From NCBI GenBank assembly GCA_951813085.1, contig OX638348.1, forward strand, positions 1,125,627 to 1,189,626: 64,000 bases of DNA. Reading direction: 5' to 3'. Positions 51,797-61,785 of the stretch are shown piece after piece (position 1 is the stretch's first letter; every line of letters begins with the position of its first letter). The stretch is from an uncultured Opitutaceae bacterium (lineage in GTDB: Bacteria; Verrucomicrobiota; Verrucomicrobiia; Opitutales; Opitutaceae). The notes beneath the pieces are model-generated. The model was not told the origin of the DNA and ran no database searches. It worked only from the letters and a program-made list of their open reading frames with translations. The position numbers and the translations under genes are program-made.

Positions 51797-53344
51797 TCAA
51801 AATCGAAAGTAAAGGAAAGGGGTAGATTGGAACGAGCCGCTTTGCGCTATGATGAGAGCAATGATCGCGGCTGACAAGACGGCTGCTTTGATGCTGAATG
51901 CGGGCTTGCCCGATTCTGTATTGGCCAGCCAGGCGACGGGGCGTGGAAACGCGAAAACCAGGATGGCGGCAAACAAAATTTGCATAAGTGAAAGAACGGG
52001 TTCGGAGAAAATGAAATGACCTGGATGTACGCCGTTGATAACTGATGGGTACCACCCAAGGAAGTGAATCGCGTAGTGCGTCGACTTCCAAGCTTCCATG
52101 GGTTCGAGAGAGCGAAGAAATTCGAGGAGAGAGCTGCCATCTGTTCCATAGATACCGAAGCTACCGGCTAGAGATTGGAAATAGAGCGCGGCGCTCGAGA
52201 AACTCTCCGCTCGAAATAAGACCCAGGCGAATGAAACGCTTAGAAATGTAAGGCCCCATGAGAGTGCAGATGGAATCGCGAAAGGGGTTTTTCGCCAGAG
52301 GTGATTTGCGCAAAGAAGAGCTCCATGGGCAATTCCCCAAAGCAAAAACGTCCAGTTGGCCCCATGCCATAGCCCGGCCAGGGTCATTGTAATAAGAATA
52401 TTGGCGTATTTGCGGAAGACACCGTTTCGATTCCCTCCAAGAGGAATATAGAGGTAGTTCTTGAAAAATCGCGATAGCGTGATGTGCCATCGTCTCCAAA
52501 AATCGATTACGCTAGTGGCTTGATAAGGCGAAGCGAAGTTCTCGGGCAGTCTAATGCCGAAGAATAGGGCGAGTCCCAGAGCCATTTCCGAATAAGCGGA
52601 AAAGTCGAAGTAGATCTGAAAGGTGAAGGCGAAAAGACCTGTCCAGGCGACGAGCGCGGACGAGCCCTCCGAAGCCGAGGATAGGGCAAAGGCGGAATCG
52701 GCTATGGGCGCTAAGTTGTCAGCGAGGAGGATCTTCTTCCCCAAGCCAATGATGAGGAGGGTCGCTCCAAGAGCGAAATCTTCCAACCTGACTTTGCTGA
52801 ACCGCTCTGATTGCAACTGAGGGATCATCTCTCCCGGCTGGACGATGGGTCCGGCGATCAATTGCGGGAAAAAGGATACGTAGAGGGCATACTCGTGCGG
52901 TTTAGCGATGAGGCGCTGTTCTCGATACGTTGTGACGAGATAGGAGATTTGCTGAAAGGTGAAGAAGGAGATTGCGAGAGGAAGCAGGAGCGCAGGGGGC
53001 GTTAGATTGAGTCCGAATAGATTGGAGACGGTTTCAGTCGCGAATCCCGAATACTTGAATGCGCCGAGAAGGCAAAGATTGGTAGCGATTCCGACCACTA
53101 GGAGAGGTTTTCCGGATGCGGACGCCGTATTTCGCGCTAATCCAATAGAGCAGATATAATTGAAGGCTATGGAGCCCAAGAGCCAGAGAAGGTGAATTGG
53201 GAGCGCCCATGCGTAGAAGGTCCAGGAAGCCGCAAGCAGCCAGATGATCGATGCCCAATTAGGTGTTCTTCCCTCAAGTCCCTTGAATACGAGCCATGCG
53301 ATTGGCAGGAAGGCGAAGAGAAAAATGGGGGTGAAGAATAGCAT
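51797..53344 (-). CDS. MBOAT family O-acyltransferase (AlgI-like)
   Basis: A 515-residue polytopic inner-membrane acyltransferase. SFFTFQQISYLVTTYREQ, FPQLIAGPIVQPGEMIPQL, DFWRRWHITLSRFFKNYLYIPLGGNRNG and the catalytic-His block MTLAGLWHGANWTFLLWG are AlgI/DltB hallmarks. It moves acyl groups across the membrane for transfer to an exported polysaccharide by its SGNH partner immediately downstream. Full length, about 10-12 helices. Confidence 0.92.
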   Translation of the reverse strand: MLFFTPIFLFAFLPIAWLVFKGLEGRTPNWASIIWLLAASWTFYAWALPIHLLWLLGSIAFNYICSIGLARNTASASGKPLLVVGIATNLCLLGAFKYSGFATETVSNLFGLNLTPPALLLPLAISFFTFQQISYLVTTYREQRLIAKPHEYALYVSFFPQLIAGPIVQPGEMIPQLQSERFSKVRLEDFALGATLLIIGLGKKILLADNLAPIADSAFALSSASEGSSALVAWTGLFAFTFQIYFDFSAYSEMALGLALFFGIRLPENFASPYQATSVIDFWRRWHITLSRFFKNYLYIPLGGNRNGVFRKYANILITMTLAGLWHGANWTFLLWGIAHGALLCANHLWRKTPFAIPSALSWGLTFLSVSFAWVLFRAESFSSAALYFQSLAGSFGIYGTDGSSLLEFLRSLEPMEAWKSTHYAIHFLGWYPSVINGVHPGHFIFSEPVLSLMQILFAAILVFAFPRPVAWLANTESGKPAFSIKAAVLSAAIIALIIAQSGSFQSTPFLYFRF

Positions 53345-53504
53345 CGATGGTGAGCCCGCTAAGAGATGATCTTTGAATAGGTATCGAGTTCCCCGGTCAA
53401 GTTAAGGTTGGGGGCGATCTTTACATCAATTGTGAAAATAGTCGTCACGGCGATTCAGCGAAGAACTAGGTTGATGGAGCCCAATGAAGGCCTATGGTGC
53501 CAAG

Positions 53505-54920
53505 ATGCGAATTTACTTCCTTGGAGTAGCGGGAACGGCGATGGGGAACGCCGCCTTGATGATGCATGACCTAGGACATGAAGTGATTGGGTCTGACCAG
53601 GCTGTGTATCCGCCGATGAGCGACATGCTGAGGGAGGCGAACGTAGAAACGCTTGAAGGGTACAGCGCCGCGCGGTTGAAGCGATTGAATCCCGATTTGG
53701 TCGTGATCGGCAATGCCTTTTCCCGCGGCAACGAGGAAGTCGAGTTTCTTCTAAATGATCGTTCTATCCCTTTCGCCTCATTGCCGGAAACGCTCAATCG
53801 GTTCGCTCTAACTGGCCGGCGAACTGTGGTTGTGACAGGAACGCACGGGAAAACGACCACGACGGCTTTAGCGGCGTATTTGCTCGAGAGCGCGGGAGCA
53901 GTGCCTGGCTACTTGATCGGGGGGGCGCCAATCGATCCAAAGCGTGGCTGGCGCGTGGGAGATCTAACGGATCCGTTCGTGATCGAAGGGGATGAGTACG
54001 ACAGCGCGTTCTTCGACAAACGCAGCAAGTTCATTCACTATGCGCCGCATATCGCGATCATCAACAACCTAGAGTTTGATCACGCGGATATATTTCGAGA
54101 TTTGGAGGATGTGAAACGTAGCTTCGAGCATTTTACGCGGATCGTCCCAAGCGATGGTCATATCTTATTGAACGGGGATGACGCGAACGCGCTCTCATTG
54201 CTTCCGATTCCGTGGACGCGTGTCACCCAAGTTGGGCTGAGCAAATCTTGCGATCTACGTATCGAAAATTATGAGACGACCGCGACAGGTTCCCGGTTTG
54301 ATTTGCGTTGGAAGGGCGCCCCTTGGATCGAAGTGGAGTGGAGCTTGTCTGGACTCTTCAATGCGCGCAACGCTGCCATGGCTTGTTTGGCGACTGCGTT
54401 TTCCCTCGACAACAGTGGTGATCCAACCGGCTACAAGGCGGAAGGCCTTTCCGATTTTCGTGGGGTAATGCGGCGGCAGCAAACACGTCACGAGTCGGGC
54501 AATTGGATGGTGCTCGAGGATTTCGCTCATCATCCGACGGCGATCCGCGAAATACTTGAAGCGCTGAAAGAGCGCTACCCGAATCATTCGATGGTGACCG
54601 CGTTCGAGCCTCGTAGCAATACCTCTCGATTGGAAATCATGCATGAACCCTTAGTTGAAGCGCTGTCGATAGCGGACGCGGTGGTAGTGGGCGCAGCGAA
54701 GGCGTCACAGGAGGAATCAATTAAACTTTTGAATACGGAGCGATTAGCTGAGAGCCTTCGGGAGCGAAGCATGGTAGCTGTTGCAGGGGCATCGAACGAT
54801 GATGCGCTGGTCCAGTTGACAAAGCGATGCGAGGAATGCGACGGCCCTACGCTTGTTGTTTTCCTAACGAATGGATCCTTTGGCGGAATCATAGATCGAT
54901 TCGTTGAGTCCTTGGACTGA
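53505..54920 (+). CDS. mpl: UDP-MurNAc:L-Ala-gamma-D-Glu-meso-DAP ligase Mpl
   Basis: A Mur ligase of about 471 residues that reattaches recycled tripeptide to UDP-MurNAc. I start it at ATG 53505 (MRIYFLGVAGTAMGNAA), the conserved first strand; an in-frame ATG at 53484 adds seven residues. VVTGTHGKTTTT is the ATP loop, EGDEYDSAFFDKRSKF is the Mpl-specific block that separates it from MurC, and FAHHPTAIREILEAL the C-terminal domain. A complete peptidoglycan recycling route is implied. Confidence 0.94.
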   Translation: MRIYFLGVAGTAMGNAALMMHDLGHEVIGSDQAVYPPMSDMLREANVETLEGYSAARLKRLNPDLVVIGNAFSRGNEEVEFLLNDRSIPFASLPETLNRFALTGRRTVVVTGTHGKTTTTALAAYLLESAGAVPGYLIGGAPIDPKRGWRVGDLTDPFVIEGDEYDSAFFDKRSKFIHYAPHIAIINNLEFDHADIFRDLEDVKRSFEHFTRIVPSDGHILLNGDDANALSLLPIPWTRVTQVGLSKSCDLRIENYETTATGSRFDLRWKGAPWIEVEWSLSGLFNARNAAMACLATAFSLDNSGDPTGYKAEGLSDFRGVMRRQQTRHESGNWMVLEDFAHHPTAIREILEALKERYPNHSMVTAFEPRSNTSRLEIMHEPLVEALSIADAVVVGAAKASQEESIKLLNTERLAESLRERSMVAVAGASNDDALVQLTKRCEECDGPTLVVFLTNGSFGGIIDRFVESLD

Positions 54921-55029
54921 TGCTGCTTCATCATTGAATTGGCGCTGATGTCCGTAGCAGTTGAAGCGATGCGGCTAGCTGCCTAAGTTTGCTTGCGGCC
55001 AATCAGAAAGGCGCAATTGTCTAGTCAGT

Positions 55030-56664
55030 ATGGCAACGCCCCCCTTTCATTTCCAAAAGCTATTCGAGTTGGACGAGGATGATACGGAATATCGTCTTCT
55101 GACCCGCGAGTTCGTTTCGAGCGATACGTTCAACGGCGCAGAGATTCTCAAGGTCAAGCCTGAGGGGCTCACTTATCTGATTAAGTCTGCGATGCACGAT
55201 TTGTCCTTTATGCTTCGGCCCAAGCATCTGGAGCAGGTAGCGTCTATCTTGGATGATTCGGAAGCATCGGAGAATGATCGCCATGTAGCCCTTACTCTTT
55301 TGCGCAATGCGGAGATTGCCGCCCAAGGGGTCCTGCCGTTTTGCCAAGATACCGGTACCGCGATCGTCATGGGGAAAAAAGGCCAACAGGTATGGAGTGG
55401 CGATGATGACGAGGCTGCTATAGCGAAAGGGGTCTATGAGACGTATACCAGCGACAATCTACGTTATTCTCAAACAGCCCCTCTCTCGATGTACGAGGAA
55501 AAGAACACGCGCACGAATCTGCCTGCACAGATCGACCTGTATGTCGGCGGCGGAGATGAGTATTCCTTCTTGTGCCTAGCGAAAGGAGGCGGTTCCGCAA
55601 ACAAGACTTTCTTGTATCAAGAAACCAAAGCGCTTCTGAATCCAAGCTCGCTCGAAGCATTTCTATTAGAAAAGATGGTGTCGCTGGGGACCTCTGCCTG
55701 CCCTCCCTATCACTTGGTTTTCGTAATCGGGGGCACCTCGGCGGAAGCCTGCTTGAAAACCGTTAAGGTGGCGTCCACGAAAGACCTGGATGGGTTGCCT
55801 ACCTCCGGCAATGAGCACGGCCGCGCATTTAGAGATATCGAGCTAGAGGAGAGAATGCTGGAAAAGGCTCGAGAGTGCGGCATTGGAGCGCAGTTTGGAG
55901 GCCGCTATTTCGCCCTGGACGTAAGGATCATTCGACTGCCGCGGCATGGAGCGAGTTGTCCCGTTGGAATCGGTGTTTCTTGTTCAGCGGATCGCAATAT
56001 CAAGGCGAAGATCAATAAGGATGGCCTCTGGCTTGAAACGCTGGAAGGCGACCCAGGTCGGTTGATTCCTGCCTCTGCGGGCGGCCAGAAGGAAGCGGAG
56101 GTTGTTCGCCTCGATTTGAATCGTCCTATGAAGGACATTTTGGAGGAGCTGTCAGGTTATCCCGTGCAAACGCGTCTTTCGCTGAATGGCACGATCATCG
56201 TGGCCCGCGATATCGCGCACGCCAAGCTAAAGGAACGTCTCGATGCGGGCGAGGACCTGCCTCAATATTTCAAGGATCATCCTATCTACTACGCGGGACC
56301 TGCAAAAACGCCAAAGGGGCTCCCATCTGGATCGTTCGGGCCAACGACAGCGGGTAGAATGGATGCCTATGTAGAAATATTCCAGAAAGAGGGTGGATCC
56401 ATGATTATGCTGGCGAAAGGGAACCGTAGCCAGCCTGTCATCGATGCGTGCAATACGTATGGGGGCTTTTACTTGGGCTCGATCGGCGGGCCTGCGGCCA
56501 TCCTCGCAAAGGAGAATATCAAGAAGGTCGAGCTCGTTGAATACGAAGAGCTCGGGATGGAAGCGATTTGGAAGATCGATGTCGTTGATTTCCCCGCGTT
56601 CATTCTAGTCGACGACAAAGGAAACGATTTTTTCCAGATGATTCGAAAGAAAAACCTAGGCTAG
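55030..56664 (+). CDS. fumA: class I fumarate hydratase (4Fe-4S)
   Basis: A 544-residue iron-sulfur fumarase that converts fumarate to malate in the TCA cycle. Both the alpha- and beta-type domains are fused. Cluster cysteines are visible at residue 105 (PFCQDTGTA), in [12 protein letters not shown] and in GVSCSADRN; the C-terminal [20 protein letters not shown] is the beta-domain signature. Class I enzymes are oxygen sensitive. The symbol follows E. coli; fumB would be equally valid. Unbroken frame. Confidence 0.94.
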   Translation: MATPPFHFQKLFELDEDDTEYRLLTREFVSSDTFNGAEILKVKPEGLTYLIKSAMHDLSFMLRPKHLEQVASILDDSEASENDRHVALTLLRNAEIAAQGVLPFCQDTGTAIVMGKKGQQVWSGDDDEAAIAKGVYETYTSDNLRYSQTAPLSMYEEKNTRTNLPAQIDLYVGGGDEYSFLCLAKGGGSANKTFLYQETKALLNPSSLEAFLLEKMVSLGTSACPPYHLVFVIGGTSAEACLKTVKVASTKDLDGLPTSGNEHGRAFRDIELEERMLEKARECGIGAQFGGRYFALDVRIIRLPRHGASCPVGIGVSCSADRNIKAKINKDGLWLETLEGDPGRLIPASAGGQKEAEVVRLDLNRPMKDILEELSGYPVQTRLSLNGTIIVARDIAHAKLKERLDAGEDLPQYFKDHPIYYAGPAKTPKGLPSGSFGPTTAGRMDAYVEIFQKEGGSMIMLAKGNRSQPVIDACNTYGGFYLGSIGGPAAILAKENIKKVELVEYEELGMEAIWKIDVVDFPAFILVDDKGNDFFQMIRKKNLG

Positions 56665-56814
56665 AAGAAGCGAATCTGGCGCGAGCCGGGCTGAAGCGAG
56701 GCCTCGCTAGACCTGACGGGATCCTTCAGTAAGAGTCAATTCGGGCTTGGCCCGACAGGCTTGGGCTATAGCCTAGGGCATATCTATTTAAATTTAACCC
56801 TTAACTATTCGAAC

Positions 56815-57726
56815 ATGAAATCACGTCGGGAATTTGTTACCTCCGCTTTCGGGCTAACCGCAGCTGTCGCTGCCCAACCTCTCCTTTTCGGAGCGCATCA
56901 CAAGAAGGAAGGCGAGAAGTGGTTCGATATTTCCTTGGCCCAATGGTCGCTGCATCGCGCGTTCAAAGGCGGCCAACGGGACGCGATGGACTTCGCCAAG
57001 ATTTCGAAACGAGAATTTGGAATCGATGCGATCGAGTATGTGAATCAGTTCTACATGGACAATTTCACTCCCGGCGTATTGAAGGGGCTAGCCAGTCGTT
57101 CGAGGGATGAAGGAGTCGACAACGTATTGATTATGTGCGATCAGCTTGGAAATCTTGGCGATCCGAACAAGTCGAAGCGACATGAGACTGTGAATAATCA
57201 CAAAATTTGGGCAGACGCGGCGAAAGCGTTGGGATGCCACTCGATTCGAGTCAATGCCCGTTCTCAGGGCTCCTATGATGAGCAAATGAAATTGGCTGCC
57301 GACGGATTGTCATTGCTCGCCGACTACACGGACTCATTGGGAATCAACGTGATTGTCGAGAATCATGGGGGGCTCTCGAGCAATGGAGCGTGGCTAGCGG
57401 GCGTAATGAAGATCGCAGGACATCCACGTGTCGGCACGCTGCCCGATTTTGGAAATTTCATCTTGGATCGAAAAACTGGCGATAGCTATGATCGCTACAA
57501 GGGAACGCAAGAACTGATGCCGTATGCGAAGGGCGTAAGCGCTAAAACCCACGATTTCGACGACGACGGAAACGAAATCAATACGGATTACGTGAGAATG
57601 CTCGATATCGTGAAGGATGCGGGCTATCACGGGTACATTGGAATCGAGTACGAAGGTAGAACACTGGATGAGGATACGGGCATTCTGCTTACGAAGAAGC
57701 TCCTTCAACGATTAGGCGGTCGATAG
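56815..57726 (+). CDS. Tat-exported sugar phosphate isomerase/epimerase-like TIM-barrel protein
   Basis: A 303-residue protein from the ATG at 56815. The N-terminus has SRREFV, a twin-arginine signal, followed by a hydrophobic stretch to about residue 30. The mature part is an AP-endonuclease-2-like TIM barrel: FDISLAQWSLHRAF, IDAIEYVNQFY, IRVNARSQGSYDEQ, NVIVENHGGLSSNG, and GYIGIEYEGR with metal-binding Glu, His and Asp residues. Expected activity: isomerisation or epimerisation of sugars or inositols outside the cytoplasm. The frame is open from 56761 but that stretch overlaps an AT-rich leader. Confidence 0.85.
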   Translation: MKSRREFVTSAFGLTAAVAAQPLLFGAHHKKEGEKWFDISLAQWSLHRAFKGGQRDAMDFAKISKREFGIDAIEYVNQFYMDNFTPGVLKGLASRSRDEGVDNVLIMCDQLGNLGDPNKSKRHETVNNHKIWADAAKALGCHSIRVNARSQGSYDEQMKLAADGLSLLADYTDSLGINVIVENHGGLSSNGAWLAGVMKIAGHPRVGTLPDFGNFILDRKTGDSYDRYKGTQELMPYAKGVSAKTHDFDDDGNEINTDYVRMLDIVKDAGYHGYIGIEYEGRTLDEDTGILLTKKLLQRLGGR

Positions 57727-57745
57727 CCGATCGTATCCAGTTTCC

Positions 57746-58663
57746 TTAAACGTCGCAAATTCCCACTGCTTCTTCCAGAGATTTCAAAGGATCCGCCGAT
57801 GTAGGAATGAACTCCTGCGCAACGAATCCTTGATAACCGGTATCGGCGATGGCTCTCATGATCGCCGGGTAGCGCAATTCCTGGCTTGAGTCGATCTCGT
57901 TGCGACCGGGAGCGCCTCCCGTGTGATAATGCCCGAAGAATTTATGATGCTCCTTGATTGTCGCGATGATATCGCCCTCCATCAGCTGCATGTGGTAAAT
58001 GTCGTAGAGCAGCTTGAATCGTTCGGAGCTGATCCGATTGCAAAGTTCGATTCCCCATGGGCTACGATCGCACATGTAGTCAGGATGGTCGCGTTTGCTG
58101 TTGAGCAATTCCATTATAACGGTAACGCCTTCGCGCTCCGCGATCGGGACGATCCTCTCTAGCCCGGAAACGCAGTTCTCTAGACCTTGTTCCTCGTCCA
58201 TCCCCTCCCTGTTGCCTGAGAAGCAGATGACGTTCGGCGAACCATTTTCTCTTGCGAGAGGCAGAGCGTTTTCAAAATAGGCGACGATCGCTTCATGGTT
58301 TTCAATTCGATTGAGCCCGCTTTCGATGCCGCCGGGCACGCCAGTGGTAACAGCGCAGGTCAGACCGTATTTCCTGACAATCGGGTAGTCTTCGGCCAGC
58401 AGTAAATCGAGGGCTTCCAATCCGATGCGCTTGGCCTGTTGGCAGAGGGCTTCGAGCGGAAGCGCGTCGTAGCACCATCTGCAAGCGGAGTGGCGTATTC
58501 TTCCTTTCAAGGTTCTTGTTGGATTCTCCGTGTCGGGTAATTCGGGCATGCGATTGGGATCAATTTTTCGGTCCACGTGTATGGGGTTGGGTGCATTCGA
58601 AGCAACAGTTAACTCCGTGGATACTCGGTAGGCAAAATTCGTCTGCCATGAGATTTCAGGCAT
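57746..58663 (-). CDS. hydroxypyruvate isomerase-like TIM-barrel protein
   Basis: A protein of up to 305 residues of the hydroxypyruvate isomerase / sugar isomerase TIM-barrel family. HSACRWCYDALPLEALCQQAKRIGLEALDLL, NVICFSGNREG, VTVIMELLNSKRDHP, LLYDIYHMQLMEGDI and NEIDSSQELRYPAIM are conserved blocks with the metal-ligand Glu, Asp and His. The real start may be the Met at residue 39 (position 58549), because the leader before it is not conserved. It converges on the Tat-exported isomerase (20 bp apart); both may serve sugar catabolism. Confidence 0.85.
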   Translation of the reverse strand: MPEISWQTNFAYRVSTELTVASNAPNPIHVDRKIDPNRMPELPDTENPTRTLKGRIRHSACRWCYDALPLEALCQQAKRIGLEALDLLLAEDYPIVRKYGLTCAVTTGVPGGIESGLNRIENHEAIVAYFENALPLARENGSPNVICFSGNREGMDEEQGLENCVSGLERIVPIAEREGVTVIMELLNSKRDHPDYMCDRSPWGIELCNRISSERFKLLYDIYHMQLMEGDIIATIKEHHKFFGHYHTGGAPGRNEIDSSQELRYPAIMRAIADTGYQGFVAQEFIPTSADPLKSLEEAVGICDV

Positions 58664-58870
58664 GTGTTTGAAGCGAAAAACGAAAATATTCAGCGATTTC
58701 TCAGAGGGAAAATCTCAATTTACAATCTCTTGACGGAGAGGTGGACAAGAATCTGCTTTCTGCTCGTCGCAGATGTACATTCAGCCATTTAGAAAATTAT
58801 TTTTTCGCCTTTGGAAATATCGAAAGCGTTTCAGGCACGTTGATAGAGGTGGATTCGCGTCGATAGGACG

Positions 58871-61263
58871 TTGGGGTCAAGGAAGGCTGTGGGGCGATTG
58901 GCCTACTTGCTTGTATTCTGTTTGATGGCGCATCCGATCGTGGTGGATCTCGAAGCGAAAGGGAACGAGGGATCGGAAGTCGCTGAAAGCGATTTCTACA
59001 ATATGTCTTTGAGCAATTTGCTAAAGCAACGGCCGGAGCTATATCTCGATTCGGATACAGCATCTGGAGTTTCGGAGACGATACGAGACACCCCCGCATC
59101 GATGATCGTCGTGGATTCCAGGACGATGATTCGTCGCGGCTACGACAGCATGGATGATCTGTTAACAGATCTCCCGGGGTTCGATACGATAACGGCCAAT
59201 GGTACGATGCAAACGATCGCCTACCAAAGAGGGTACCGTACACCTTGGACACAACGTACCTTGTTTCTAGTGAATGGAAAGGTAGAGAACAACCTTTGGA
59301 ACCATTCCGCCCAACTGTCGCGCCAGTATCCAATGTCATTGATTGATCGGGTTGAAACGCTGCATGGTCCTGTCGGCGCAGTTTATGGACCCAATGCATT
59401 TCTTGGAGTGATCAACGTCGTCACACAGGATTCGTCACAACTGAGGGATGGCGAACACCAATCGGAGGCGAGCCTGATCTTGGGCGACTATGGATCGAGC
59501 GGCCTCGACATGGCTATTGGAGGTAGGAGCGGGGCGTTCTCATACGATTTTGGGGTGAAGCTATATGAAAGCGACGAAGCCCCGATAAGCGACTATTCCT
59601 ACTGGGGTTTTACGGATGAATCCTTACTGTCGGATCCGCTTAGATGGGGCCCGGGCATTGGCTCAGGAATTGACCCGGCCACAGGAAGGGAGAGCCCGAT
59701 CGGTGACATTGACGTCGATGGGCTCGTTGAGAATGAGGAGCTGTTCGAAGGAAACCAATTGGGTGCTATACTGATCCCACCACGAATTTCGGTATTGTTG
59801 GAGAGGCTCGGCTTGGCGATTGGACGATAGGGATCATTAAGTGGAAAACCGATGAGGGCTATGGAACCTACTATTCGTTTGCGGATAGGCAGCCGGGTAC
59901 CTCTTGGATACACGAGTCTAGTCACATCTACTTGAGCAATGAAGCGGAGATTTTTGATTCGCTAGAGATCGAATCCGAAATCGCATTGCGCACTAGCTAT
60001 GTTGGCGGTGATTGGGTAGAGTCGTTTGGAGACAACGTAAGCTTATCGAATTAGAACTCTTACAATGAGTCCTGGAGGATTGAAGAACGCTTTACCTATC
60101 GCTTTTCGAAAGAATTTTCGCTCAGCGGAGGTATTCGATTTGAGCATCGTGATTTGAACAAATTGTATGGACTTTGCAACTACTGGAATGGTGCTGGAAT
60201 TTGTTTGGAACAAGCTGAGAATTCGATCGACGGAGTATCGTCTGATGGATCCGGTGTTGTTGCGGTTGGTGACATATCATCGGAAAATTCTACGCCGTTG
60301 CCTCCTAGGGGCGATAAAGACTATGTGCCTGAGTTCAATATGTGGCATGCCTAGGACTATGGAGCTTATATTCAAGGTATTTGGGATGTAGGGGATTGGC
60401 GAGTTAACGGTAGCTTGAGATGGGACGAGAACTCGAACTACGACGCTGAGCTGAATCCTAGGGTGGCGATCGTGCGTCACCAAAATTCACAAGTCAGCTA
60501 CAAGCTAGCCTATGGCGAAGCGTTCCAGGAGCCGTCTCCGAAGGATCTGTTTGGAGGATGGAATGGACGCGCTAGCAATCCAAGCTTGGTTCCCGAGAAA
60601 GCTCGAAACTTGGAGTTCATCGCGACGTACCAGACTCGTAGGTTCATGCACAATGCTTCTGTATTTGTCGCAGACTACCGGGACGTGATTGCTGGTGGGG
60701 ACAATGTGGGAGGTCGAGAAGTATTCGGCTTTGAATACAAGAGCAGTTTCAATTTCCAGAACTTCTTGACTGATTCGAATGACATGTCGGGCACGTTCTA
60801 CTATACCTATACGGATACTCGGGCGGATATGCAGTACAACAATGCGCTGGGAGCCTGGGAATACGCCGAGGGCCCCACTGGGGATATAGCGCCTCACAAA
60901 ATAAATTATTCACTGAACACACCGGTGCGCAAGTATTGGAATGTGAATGTTGCTGCGAACTGGGTTTCCGAGAGGGAGCTCTTTTCGCAGAATCCTTTGA
61001 GAGCGGATTCGAATCCTAATCGAGCCGAAAATCGCAGAGCGGAATCATATATCAAGGTCAACGCAAATTTGCTGTATGAAAGAGAGCGATACAGAATTGG
61101 CCTGAAGGTGGAGAATCTGTTGGAGGAAGACTATCTACTGCCAGGTCCTGAAAGCGCGTCTAGCGGAGACAATTTTAGTCAGGACTTCGATGGGCTCCAG
61201 AACTCGCTGCTTCCGCAAGTCAACAAACGGGTCTACTCGCTAATCTTTACCCTTAAGATCTAG
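58871..61263 (+). pseudogene. TonB-dependent outer-membrane receptor with one frameshift and two stops
   Basis: Signal peptide, then a plug domain (ETIRDTPASMIVVDSRTMIRRGYDSMDDLLTDLPGFD; HGPVGAVYGPNAFLGVINVVT). Near 59766 a base is missing: with it, the frame reads NQLGAYTDPTTNFGIVGEARLGDWTIG instead of stopping at 59828. The second half has TAG at 60052-60054 (SN-stop-NSYNESW) and at 60352-60354 (WHA-stop-DYGAYIQGIWDVG), then runs open through the beta-barrel (SYKLAYGEAFQEPSPKDLFGGW) to a C-terminal YSLIFTLKI. Repaired length is about 797 residues. Start codon uncertain (TTG 58871 or GTG 58889). Upstream of yfiR by 9 bp. Confidence 0.82.
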
Positions 61264-61272
61264 GTAATTTAG

Positions 61273-61785
61273 ATGCGTCGATTAGGAATTATAGTTTTTT
61301 GTATACTGCTGCTGGGCCGCCCAGTAGATTCCGCCATTGGCGAGGAGCCGCTTCCGAATGGGTTGACGGCGGCTATCTTAGTAAAATTGCTTGAGCTTGA
61401 GGAGACCCGTTGCAAGTCACCGAATATACGTATCCATGTAGTGGATGATTTAGATCTAGCCGAAAGTCTACAGAAACTTGTCGGAACCCCGATCAATAAC
61501 GTCAGGCTTTCATCCGTCTCATTTGGCACGAAGCTGCCCAAGGGTGGGGCAGATGTAGTTGTATTTAGCGGATCAGACGATGTATCTAGATATGTCGCGT
61601 ACGCCCGCGAGATTGGAGCTTTGAGCGTAACGAACAATCGAAGAAATGTGGAATCGGGGGCCTCATTGGCGATATTCAACAATGAGGGGATTCCAGGGAT
61701 TTTGCTCAACCATGAGTCTTCTGTGCGTGAAGGGATGAAGTGGTTGCCGGAAATACTTGAAGTGGCGGAGATCTACAGTAAATGA
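61273..61785 (+). CDS. YfiR family periplasmic protein (DUF4154)
   Basis: A 170-residue secreted protein: signal peptide (residues 1-24) followed by a YfiR/DUF4154 domain (AAILVKLLELEE at the start, IRIHVVDDLDLAESLQKLVGT, ADVVVFSGSDDVSRYVAYAREIGALSVTNNRRNVESGASLAIFNNEGIPGILLN). In the YfiBNR system YfiR is the periplasmic inhibitor of an inner-membrane signalling enzyme. Here it lies between a TonB receptor (9 bp before) and a hybrid kinase (ATGA overlap), so it probably relays periplasmic or outer-membrane state to the kinase. Confidence 0.88.
   Translation: MRRLGIIVFCILLLGRPVDSAIGEEPLPNGLTAAILVKLLELEETRCKSPNIRIHVVDDLDLAESLQKLVGTPINNVRLSSVSFGTKLPKGGADVVVFSGSDDVSRYVAYAREIGALSVTNNRRNVESGASLAIFNNEGIPGILLNHESSVREGMKWLPEILEVAEIYSK

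Noticed and set aside
56695-56708. Perfect 14-bp palindrome before the Tat-exported isomerase as an operator
   Set aside because: A single G/C-rich palindrome in a short intergenic region with other small inverted repeats; no second copy elsewhere in the window was noticed to support a regulator site.
60052-60354. TAG recoded as an amino acid
   Set aside because: TAG is the natural end of many intact genes here (for example dapL, sppA, sufT and the H1-like gene), so it is a normal stop codon.
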